Below are positions 7,132-14,047 of a DNA stretch of 53,887 nt, piece after piece. Below the pieces are notes generated by a model that made no database searches, had not been told where the DNA came from, and worked only from the letters and a program-made list of their open reading frames with translations. The translations under genes were made by a program, and so were the position numbers. The DNA is taken from NCBI GenBank assembly GCA_947073285.1, contig CAMTJT010000012.1, positions 1 to 53,887 of the forward strand. Direction: 5' to 3'. Every line of letters begins with the position of its first letter. The first letter of the stretch is position 1. Source of the DNA: an uncultured Clostridium sp. (GTDB lineage: Bacteria > Bacillota > Clostridia > TANB77 > CAG-508).

Positions 7132-8553
7132 TCAAGCTAGTTTGAGAACTCTTTTCTTTTTTTGAGGCTGTTTCTTTGAAAAGTATCGCTTTGCTTGTGT
7201 AGACTTACTTCCAGCATTTTTTGTTTTCCCCTGAAATTGTTCAAAATTTACTCTTTCAAATTCTTTTTTCTTTCGCTCTTCTGATACATGAATATAATAA
7301 AAATCTGTAGTTTCAAATTCGGCATGTCCCATTAATTCTCTTAAAACTTCTTTATCCATACCCTTTTCACTCATTAAGGTTGCAAAAGAATGTCTAAATC
7401 CATAAATTGTCATGTGTTCTAACTTATGCTTTTTAATAAACTCTGTAATCTTTTTTGTTAATCTTTCTGGAACATACGGAGTACCAATAGTATTTAAGAA
7501 TACATATTGGTTATTATCCCATTCTTGTCCATATTGTAGATTATTCATTTTTTCTCTTTTTAAGTTTAGTAACATTTCTTTTAATCTTGGTGTCATAGGT
7601 ATATTACGATAACTTTCTGTAGTTTTTAAATCTTCATCAGTCATAATATGTCCTGTAATATTCATTTCATCATCATATAATGTAATATCTTTGTAAGCAT
7701 TTTCTACTTTGATTTTGTTTTGATTAAAGTGAACTGATTTCCATTTTAACCCACAACCTTCTTCTGGTCGCATACCTGTTTGAAGAAGTGTTGCGAAGAG
7801 TAGTGCAAATGGTCTTTTATCTTCTTCACATACATCAAGCCATACTTTTTGTCTATCTTCTGGTAAATAGCATACTTTTGCTACTTTAGCTCTTTTCTTC
7901 TTTTGAAATTTTAAATCAAAGTTTGGAACTTCTTTTATTAAGCCTTTTTTATCTTTTGCATAAGTTAATACTGCTCTAATAAGCAAGAATAAATCTTTAG
8001 CAAGTCTAGGTGTTTTCTGTCTTTTCTCATTGATATAGTTCTCTACTAAGTCTTTACTAATTTCGCTAACATGATATTTTTCAAAATCTACCATAACATG
8101 ATTTTTAATGGTATTTATGTAGGTTTCTACTGTTTTTAAGCTAATTGTTTTATTAGTAGTAGGATTAACTTGATTCTTTTTCCAATTAAGCCATTCCTTT
8201 GCTATATTTGGGAATAAAGTATAATCATCTGCTAGTAATTCTATTTTTCGTTTTGCTTTTTCTTCATTAAATTCAGTAAATTTATTTAGTTCTGATGAAC
8301 ATTCTTCTGTAAATACTTTAACATTAGGTATTGTACTATTTCTTTTAATATCAAAATATACATCAGTAATTAATTCACCTAATCTTTTTCTTGCTTCTTG
8401 CTGACTTTTTGCTGTTCGAGACAATCTTGGATTCTTATCAACTCCTTCCATAATTGAATTAAGGGCTAATGTTACTCTTGCCTCATAACTATTTCCTTTT
8501 TTCCTTATTGTAACTGTTCCTTTTGGTGCTCTTTGTCTATTTATTTTTTCCAT
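7132..8553 (-). CDS. int: Tyrosine recombinase (integrase)
   Basis: 473 residues. An N-terminal AP2-like DNA-binding segment (RAPKGTVTIRKKGNSYEARVTL) is followed by a core-binding region and a catalytic domain with TGMRPEEGCGLKW (first Arg), IYGFRHSFATLM (box II), ELMGHAEFETTDFYYIHV (His and nucleophile Tyr). The usual HxxR motif reads YxxR here. The start MEKINRQR at 8553 lies five bases after AAGGAG; the open frame reaches 8568. It is convergent with the tRNA att site, as in Tn916-like elements, and is the only intact integrase in the window, so it may also serve units A and C. Confidence 0.92.
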   Translation of the reverse strand: MEKINRQRAPKGTVTIRKKGNSYEARVTLALNSIMEGVDKNPRLSRTAKSQQEARKRLGELITDVYFDIKRNSTIPNVKVFTEECSSELNKFTEFNEEKAKRKIELLADDYTLFPNIAKEWLNWKKNQVNPTTNKTISLKTVETYINTIKNHVMVDFEKYHVSEISKDLVENYINEKRQKTPRLAKDLFLLIRAVLTYAKDKKGLIKEVPNFDLKFQKKKRAKVAKVCYLPEDRQKVWLDVCEEDKRPFALLFATLLQTGMRPEEGCGLKWKSVHFNQNKIKVENAYKDITLYDDEMNITGHIMTDEDLKTTESYRNIPMTPRLKEMLLNLKREKMNNLQYGQEWDNNQYVFLNTIGTPYVPERLTKKITEFIKKHKLEHMTIYGFRHSFATLMSEKGMDKEVLRELMGHAEFETTDFYYIHVSEERKKKEFERVNFEQFQGKTKNAGSKSTQAKRYFSKKQPQKKKRVLKLA

Positions 8554-8667
8554 CATAACTCCTTCCAAATAAGTTTAAAAAATATAAATAGTTTAAGGGC
8601 ACAAAACTTAATATCTAAACATATCTTATCACGTTTAAAACAAGAAATCAGCCCTTTTTACTAATTA

Positions 8668-8877
8668 TTAATAATCATAGTCACCATACTCTCCACAGTT
8701 TTCCTTAAACCATTTTGGTAACAATTCTTTATTAATAATGATTTTTCTTTTAAATCTAACTGCTGGAAAACCTTCTACTTTAACTAATTTCAACATTAAA
8801 TTTCTACCTATACCTAACATTTTTCTTGCTTCATCTACAGTTAACCCCAATTTTGTATTTTCTTCATTTGTTATCAA
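8668..8877 (-). CDS. xis: Excisionase (Xis), helix-turn-helix
   Basis: A 69-residue protein of the Tn916-Xis/MerR-like winged-helix type: LTVDEARKMLGIGRN (helix-turn-helix) then FPAVRFKRKIIINKELLPKWF (wing and C-terminal helix). It precedes the integrase in the same orientation and would steer excision. A paralogue, about 90 percent identical by eye, is at 19705-19914. Confidence 0.85.
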   Translation of the reverse strand: MITNEENTKLGLTVDEARKMLGIGRNLMLKLVKVEGFPAVRFKRKIIINKELLPKWFKENCGEYGDYDY

Positions 8878-8924
8878 TGTAGATTTCCCCCTTTCTTAAT
8901 TTAGTAAGAGTAAAATTTATCCTT

Positions 8925-9191
8925 CTACTAGATAAATGCCATCAAATTTTGTAAAAGGTATAATTTATAAAAAATTCATTAAATTTTTTTATAATTAAAG
9001 TTTTTACCCACTAGGTATATGCCACCGTTTTACAGAAAAGGGGGAATTTATAAAAAATTTCTTGGATTTTTTATCTTAAATTTTGCTCTTACTAGGTAAA
9101 TGCCATCATTTTTCAAAAAAGTGGTAATTTTCTAAAAATTTATTTAAATTTTTTTATTTAATATTTCACTCTCCAATAGGTATATGTCATT
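8925..9191. repeat. Four-copy ~82 bp arm repeat array, unit B
   Basis: The motif CTAGGTATATGCCATC and variants starts near 8928, 9010, 9091 and 9175, one per ~82 bp, each followed by a similar T-rich then TTTCTAAAAATTTAT-like stretch. The region between excisionase and cargo is otherwise non-coding. The position matches DR2-type arm sites bound by Tn916-family integrase; replication iterons are an alternative. Unit C has a matching array at 19961-20214. Confidence 0.6.
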
Positions 9192-9301
9192 CAATATCAA
9201 AAAGTCGGAAAATTTTTGAGAAATTTTTTAATTTTATTAAAATTTTAAATGATATATTAGTATGAAATTTGCTTATTTCTATATATTTTGTAAAGAAAGT
9301 A

Positions 9302-9310
9302 TGTTATAAT
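9302..9310 (+). promoter_or_regulatory. Cargo promoter, extended -10
   Basis: TGTTATAAT is an extended -10 element. About 80 bases around it are nearly identical to the promoter region of unit C (20317-20325), so different cargo sits behind the same promoter in both elements. Confidence 0.55.
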
Positions 9311-9341
9311 GCAATTAAATTTTATGGGAGGAAATGAGAAT

Positions 9342-9719
9342 ATGGGATCATATATTGAAATTAACGATACATTACAAATAACAAAGGAACAGGGATTTCC
9401 AAAAGAATTAGATTGGAAAAAACATTTGAAAGTTCCATATACCACAGAACAATTTGCTGATAGAATATTTGAATTTAAAGATAAACCTAGTATTAGAAAT
9501 TATCAAATGCCACCAGTTAGAAATTTTTTAGTAGAAAATATTGATGGAAAATGGTTATATTGGGGACAAGTACATATATTAGAAGTAAATCACGATTATA
9601 TAAATAAAACTACATCTGGAAAGTTTAAGATTATTTATATAAATAAGCCAGAAGAAATGGAGATGGCACATAATCTTATTGATAGAAATAAAGATACATT
9701 TTTTAAATTGGAGGAATAG
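9342..9719 (+). CDS. Hypothetical protein, first gene of cargo operon
   Basis: 125 residues starting MGSYIEINDTLQITKEQG; the ATG at 9342 follows GGGAGGAAATGAGAAT. The frame is open to 9309 but that would bury the ribosome binding site. It is a soluble protein rich in aromatic residues (NYQMPPVRNFLVENIDGKW). I do not recognise a family. It stands first in a five-gene operon (9342-12457), three bases before the DUF5680-like gene. Confidence 0.75.
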   Translation: MGSYIEINDTLQITKEQGFPKELDWKKHLKVPYTTEQFADRIFEFKDKPSIRNYQMPPVRNFLVENIDGKWLYWGQVHILEVNHDYINKTTSGKFKIIYINKPEEMEMAHNLIDRNKDTFFKLEE

Positions 9720-9722
9720 TAT

Positions 9723-10562
9723 ATGAACTATAGTTATGTAATGGGAATCAATAATATTGATATACTTAAAAAAGATAATTTTAAAATAAAATCATTTGGA
9801 AATAATTATGGAATTATATTTGATGATAACAAGATTGAATTATTTGAAAAATATATATGTGAAACGCTTGAAAATGGATTTTGGAATGAATATTTAGGTA
9901 AAGATAAGGTATTTATCTTTAAATTTAAAAATGGCGAAATAAAGAAATATGTGTTAAATAATAATAATGAAAAAGAAATATTGAAATTATGCCAAGAATT
10001 TGCAGAATGTGAATTTGAATCTATTGATAAAATGTTAAGAGATAATAGTTTTTATGCAGAAACTTACTATGCAGGAAATATTATAGATAATACCTTTATT
10101 GATTTTTTGATTAGAGCAAAGAAATCCACTTATGCTAATAGTACAATAGAAAAAGTTGCAGAAAGTAGAGTTGGATCATCAGACTATAATTATGAAGAAA
10201 TAATTGATAATAAAAAATATACATACCACGATACATATTTTGGTGGAATTAAATTTATGGGTGAGGAAGTTGTATATTGTAATGATAATAAGCCAATATG
10301 GGGAATGAATTATTATGGGATAACTTATGATGATACACTAGGTGAAGATGCAATGGATAACGCATTAAGACCAGCACTAATGAAAGTTGGTGAAGATAGA
10401 AATATAATTCCAGCCAGAGGACCAATTAAATTTGAAAATAATGGATATATCTATACTTTTAAAACAAATGGAACAATAGAAAATTTCGATGGGATTGAGC
10501 AAGTATATAAAGATGATAATTTAATATATGAGCTTCATTGTTCTGGAGGAATAATAAAATAA
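9723..10562 (+). CDS. DUF5680-domain protein
   Basis: 279 residues. The C-terminal half (about 125-279) has FLIRAKKSTYA, YTYHDTYFGGIKFMGEE and KPIWGMNYYG, the signature of DUF5680, more often found fused to HTH regulators. The N-terminal half is unassigned and carries no visible HTH. The molecular role is unknown. It is the second gene of the unit B cargo operon. Confidence 0.72.
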   Translation: MNYSYVMGINNIDILKKDNFKIKSFGNNYGIIFDDNKIELFEKYICETLENGFWNEYLGKDKVFIFKFKNGEIKKYVLNNNNEKEILKLCQEFAECEFESIDKMLRDNSFYAETYYAGNIIDNTFIDFLIRAKKSTYANSTIEKVAESRVGSSDYNYEEIIDNKKYTYHDTYFGGIKFMGEEVVYCNDNKPIWGMNYYGITYDDTLGEDAMDNALRPALMKVGEDRNIIPARGPIKFENNGYIYTFKTNGTIENFDGIEQVYKDDNLIYELHCSGGIIK

Positions 10563-10584
10563 ATAGAAAAGGAGTTTAAGTTTT

Positions 10585-11511
10585 ATGAATGTTTATATAA
10601 CTTATGAAAGAACTTTTTTTACAGAAAAACAAATTAAGGAATTAGAACAATATGGAAAGCTAATATTTTTAGAGAGTTACTTTGATTTAGATAAAGCACA
10701 ATATTTACAGGATAATACAGAGAAGATTTTAATGGCTGATCCAGAATGGTATAAGTGGAATTTAAGGAAAGAACATATAAGCAAAATTAAGAATTTAAAA
10801 GCAATCTGTATAAATACAACTGCTTTTGATTGGATTGATTGGCAATATTGTAAAGATAATGGAATAATAGTAACACATACTCCTAAATATTCTACTGATT
10901 CTGTAGCAGAATATGCTATTTTCTTAATGATGTGTTTAGCAAAGAAACTACCAATTCAAATAAAAACAAATTATAAAATGGAATACAATCACGAAATGTT
11001 AAATACAGAAATAAGAAATAAAACTGTTGGTATAATAGGTTTAGGAACGATTGGTACAAGAGTTGCAGAGCTTTGTGATAATTTAGGAATGAAAGTTATT
11101 TATTGGAGTAAAAATTCTAAAGAAAACAAATATAAAAAAGTTGAAATTGATGACATTTTTAAGGAAACTGACTTTATTATTCCTACATTCGCAACAAACG
11201 AAGAAACAAGAAAAATCATTACTGATAGTCGAATTAAAATGATGAACGGAAATAGCATAATTAACATTATAATTAACCCAGTAGAGATTTATAATCATAA
11301 ATTGATGTTAGAAAAGGCAGAAAACAATGAAATAGGTTACGCATTTGAAATATATGATGATAAAACATTAAATGATTATAAAGGAAATGTAATGGCAACT
11401 GCTCCATATTCATTTTACACAAAAGAATCAGTAGATAGATTAGTAGATTTGTGGTGCAATAATACTATTTCAATATTAGAAAACAAATCACAAAATGTTG
11501 TAGGATCTTAA
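10585..11511 (+). CDS. D-isomer-specific 2-hydroxyacid dehydrogenase-like
   Basis: 308 residues. A Rossmann motif VGIIGLGTIGTRVAEL follows a divergent N-terminal substrate domain; VAEYAIFLMMCLAKK precedes the NAD-binding half, as in the family. The usual catalytic blocks are weak: the Arg-containing segment reads NIIINPVEIYN, and the usual C-terminal HxxP (often WHTP-like) is replaced by APYSFYT. It may be an altered or non-canonical member. GGAG lies upstream. Third gene of the cargo operon. Confidence 0.8.
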   Translation: MNVYITYERTFFTEKQIKELEQYGKLIFLESYFDLDKAQYLQDNTEKILMADPEWYKWNLRKEHISKIKNLKAICINTTAFDWIDWQYCKDNGIIVTHTPKYSTDSVAEYAIFLMMCLAKKLPIQIKTNYKMEYNHEMLNTEIRNKTVGIIGLGTIGTRVAELCDNLGMKVIYWSKNSKENKYKKVEIDDIFKETDFIIPTFATNEETRKIITDSRIKMMNGNSIINIIINPVEIYNHKLMLEKAENNEIGYAFEIYDDKTLNDYKGNVMATAPYSFYTKESVDRLVDLWCNNTISILENKSQNVVGS

Positions 11512-11528
11512 TTGTAGGAGGAAATATT

Positions 11529-11873
11529 ATGGATAGAAAATATATAGAAGATTGGTTAGATATTCTAAAAGAATCTTGGCTAAATAAAGATTTTTCTAGA
11601 GCTGCATCATTATTTACTAATACAAACTTTTATCAAGAAACACCATTTTTAACACCTTATACGAAATATGAGGAAATAGAAAAAGAATGGGAGAATATTG
11701 ATAATCAAGATATAAAGAAGTTAGAATTTAAAATTCTAGCAATAGAAGATAAAACAGTAATTGTAAATTGGATATTTCAAAGCGATGGTACAGAGTTTGA
11801 TGGTATATATGAGATAAAATTCAATGATAATAATGAATGTATTTATTTTAAGAGTTGGGAAATGGAAAAATAA
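11529..11873 (+). CDS. SnoaL/NTF2-like protein
   Basis: 114 residues with the NTF2-like pattern: helix WLDILKESWLNKDFSRAASLF, then YQETPFLTPYTKYEEIEKEWE and beta strands ending YEIKFNDNNECIYFKSW. Such folds serve as small enzymes or binding domains. GTAGGAGG lies upstream. Its end overlaps the leader of the flavodoxin gene. Substrate unknown. Confidence 0.78.
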   Translation: MDRKYIEDWLDILKESWLNKDFSRAASLFTNTNFYQETPFLTPYTKYEEIEKEWENIDNQDIKKLEFKILAIEDKTVIVNWIFQSDGTEFDGIYEIKFNDNNECIYFKSWEMEK

Positions 11874-11890
11874 ATTTTAAAAGGGGAAAT

Positions 11891-12457
11891 ATGAGAGTTT
11901 TAATTTTAAGTTTCAGTAACAATCAAGTAAACGAAGATAGTTATATTCCTAATAAAATAGGATTAACTTTTTCTTGTGTAGAAGAATGTGAAAGAGAATT
12001 GAAAAGATTAGGAAATGAAGTAGAACATATTTGTATAAACAAAAAGAATATAAAAAAATGTCTAGCTTGTGGAAAAAGAGGTTGGGGAATTTGTTTAGAA
12101 GGACATAAATGTATTCAAAAAGATGATTTTAATGAGATTTATGAACATATGGGTGATTTTGATGCCTACATATTCATTACTCCAGTTTATTTTTGGGAAA
12201 TGAGCGAATCTGCAAAAACTTTCTTTGATAGACTAAAAAGATGTGATGCCTTTAATGATAATTCTGAAATTAAGGGAAAGAAAATTATTTGTATTTCTTG
12301 TGCTGGTGGAAGTGGAAATGGAACAGAAGAAACATTGAAATCTTTTGATATATTAGACCATTTCTTAAAAACAGAAATGGTTGGCAGAATACCAGTTACT
12401 AAATTTAATTTTGAAAGTCAAAAAGAAGAAATAGAAAAAGCAATAAGTTCTTTATAA
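11891..12457 (+). CDS. Flavodoxin-fold iron-sulfur flavoprotein-like reductase
   Basis: 188 residues starting MRVLILSFSNNQ with AAAAGGGGA upstream. It has an FMN-binding flavodoxin fold, a cysteine-containing loop CLACGKRGWGICLEGHKC, then IFITPVYFWEMSESAKTFFDRL, typical of NADPH-dependent FMN reductases of the iron-sulfur flavoprotein group. It is last in the cargo operon. A close paralogue sits at 21166-21732 in unit C; the two are far more alike than the rest of the cargo. Confidence 0.85.
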   Translation: MRVLILSFSNNQVNEDSYIPNKIGLTFSCVEECERELKRLGNEVEHICINKKNIKKCLACGKRGWGICLEGHKCIQKDDFNEIYEHMGDFDAYIFITPVYFWEMSESAKTFFDRLKRCDAFNDNSEIKGKKIICISCAGGSGNGTEETLKSFDILDHFLKTEMVGRIPVTKFNFESQKEEIEKAISSL

Positions 12458-12473
12458 TATAGTAACTAAAAAA

Positions 12474-12521
12474 TAGACAATCCTATATACTTGATAAATA
12501 TAAGATTGTCTATAAGTTTTT
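12474..12521 (+). terminator. Terminator of cargo operon
   Basis: TAGACAATC (12474-12482) pairs with GATTGTCTA (12504-12512), followed by a T-run at 12517-12521. It lies between convergent genes. Confidence 0.75.
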
Positions 12522-12523
12522 TA

Positions 12524-12754
12524 CTAAAATTTTGTATCTCTTGGTGGACAGTTATCATTTCCATAACTATCTTTATCACGAATTTGACCTTTTCTGTTAT
12601 GAATAACTAATTCAGTTTTTTGGTTTTTGGCAATTTCTCTACCATAGTCTATAGCCTCTTTTTGAGTATCAAAAAGTTTAGTAGCTTTCGTGTTTCCTGC
12701 ACCAATTACTTGCCATAATGAACCTTTAGGTGTTACATGTTGTTCTTTGCTCAT
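12524..12754 (-). CDS. DUF2188-domain protein
   Basis: A 76-residue hydrophilic protein. HVTPKGSLWQVIGAGNTKATKLFDTQKEAIDYGREIAKNQ and ELVIHNRKGQI-type segments match DUF2188, small proteins common on mobile elements and of unknown function. GAAAGGAG precedes the ATG. Its promoter region is shared with the divergent small RNA candidate at 12823. Confidence 0.8.
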   Translation of the reverse strand: MSKEQHVTPKGSLWQVIGAGNTKATKLFDTQKEAIDYGREIAKNQKTELVIHNRKGQIRDKDSYGNDNCPPRDTKF

Positions 12755-12786
12755 AATAAAAACTCCTTTCTATCCCAAAGAAGCAA

Positions 12787-12816
12787 TTGACTTCTAGCAA
12801 TAAATAGTGCTATAAT
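12787..12816 (+). promoter_or_regulatory. Promoter of small RNA candidate
   Basis: TTGACT (12787-12792), an 18-base spacer and TATAAT (12811-12816). No ORF follows before the terminator at 12856-12892. Confidence 0.6.
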
Positions 12817-12822
12817 ATCATT

Positions 12823-12892
12823 AACAATAACTTTTGCGGAGTAAGTTGTTAATTAACATTCGAGTTGCATATAGCAATTGGGATGTTTTTTT
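12823..12892 (+). ncRNA. Candidate ~70 nt small RNA
   Basis: The predicted transcript folds into two hairpins: TTAACAATAACTT with AAGTTGTTAA (12821-12852) and ACATTCGAGTTGC with GCAATTGGGATGT (12856-12886). The second is followed by a seven-T run, so it is a terminator. The transcript has no convincing ORF. It is divergent from DUF2188 and upstream of the IetAS-like operon. Target unknown. Confidence 0.45.
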
Positions 12893-12961
12893 ATTGCTAA
12901 AATAATTATATTACTAAAAAAATATAATGTCAAGATAAAAATAAAAAAGTGTTCCAAAATA

Positions 12962-12990
12962 TTGACAAATGTCCCATGCTAACATATAAT
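12962..12990 (+). promoter_or_regulatory. Consensus promoter of IetAS-like operon
   Basis: A perfect TTGACA (12962-12967), a 17-base spacer and a perfect TATAAT (12985-12990), 17 bases before the ATPase start. This is among the best sigma-A matches in the window. Confidence 0.75.
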
Positions 12991-13006
12991 AATTACAGGT
13001 GATAAT

Positions 13007-14047
13007 ATGAAAAAGAAAAATGTTTTAAATTTAATAAAATATTATGCTGAAAATAACGATTCTAGTTTTAAAAATGAGGCTTATGAGATTGCAAAGGATT
13101 TTGACCAAAGTGGAGATTACCAATTAGCTGAATATATAATGGCATTATTATCTGATGTAAATACTTTTGTGCCTCAAAATTATGATTATAATTTTAATTT
13201 TTTTACAAAGGTGAACTCAAGTAATTCTTCTTTACCATTACCAATAGAACTAAAAAATGATATTGAAGGAATAGTTAATGCAATTGGCAAAGATATTGGT
13301 GTAAACAAATTTCTATTTGAGGGAGCTCCAGGGACAGGCAAAACTGAAACAGTAAAACATATTGCTAGAATTTTAGATAGAGAGCTTTATCAAGCAGAAT
13401 TTGATGTTATTATAGATAGTAAATTAGGTCAAACATCAAAAAATATAAATTCTGTTTTTGATGAGATAAATGATTTACCACATCCAGAAAAAATTATTAT
13501 ATTATTTGATGAAATTGATGCTTTGGCATTAGATAGATTAAATAATAATGATTTAAGAGAAATGGGAAGAGCTACTTCTACATTATTGAAAGAATTAGAT
13601 AAATTAAATGATAAAATAATTTTTATTGCTACTACTAATTTGTATCAGTCTTTTGATAAAGCAATTATTAGACGTTTTGATAAAATTATTAATTTTAATA
13701 GATATACTAATGAAGATTTAGTAGATGTAGCTGTTTCAATTTTAACTGAATATATAGACAAATTTCCTAGTGCTGCTAGAGATATAAAATTATTTAGAAA
13801 AATAATAGGCAATATAGATCCTATACCATATCCAGGAGATTTAAAAAATCTTATTCGTACTTCCTTGGCTTTTAGTGATGTAAATAAACCATATGATTAT
13901 CTAAAAAGATTATATGAATCAGCTAACAAATTAAAAATAGATGAAAATTTAAAATTATTACAAAATCAGGCATTTACTATTAGAGAAATTGAAAATTTAA
14001 CAGGTATTCCTAAAAGTACCATTTCAAGGGGGTTAAATAATGAATAA
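13007..14047 (+). CDS. ietA: AAA+ ATPase, IetA-like
   Basis: 346 residues. Walker A EGAPGTGKTETVKH near residue 105, Walker B IIILFDEIDALALD near 165, sensor 1 FIATTNL, arginine finger region AIIRRFDKI. The C-terminus ends in a short helix-turn-helix (FTIREIENLTGIPKSTISRG), suggesting DNA binding or autoregulation. It overlaps the protease gene by eight bases. Paired AAA ATPase and subtilisin-like protease genes are the IetA-IetS type, known as a plasmid-stability and anti-phage system. The ATG follows AGGTGATA. Confidence 0.82.
   Translation: MKKKNVLNLIKYYAENNDSSFKNEAYEIAKDFDQSGDYQLAEYIMALLSDVNTFVPQNYDYNFNFFTKVNSSNSSLPLPIELKNDIEGIVNAIGKDIGVNKFLFEGAPGTGKTETVKHIARILDRELYQAEFDVIIDSKLGQTSKNINSVFDEINDLPHPEKIIILFDEIDALALDRLNNNDLREMGRATSTLLKELDKLNDKIIFIATTNLYQSFDKAIIRRFDKIINFNRYTNEDLVDVAVSILTEYIDKFPSAARDIKLFRKIIGNIDPIPYPGDLKNLIRTSLAFSDVNKPYDYLKRLYESANKLKIDENLKLLQNQAFTIREIENLTGIPKSTISRGLNNE

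Noticed and set aside
8925..9191. CRISPR array
   Set aside because: The repeated box is short, diverged and the intervening sequences are themselves similar; no cas genes are present.
12838..12843. GCGGAG as ribosome binding site of a small ORF in the small RNA
   Set aside because: No start codon with a usable frame follows before the terminator.
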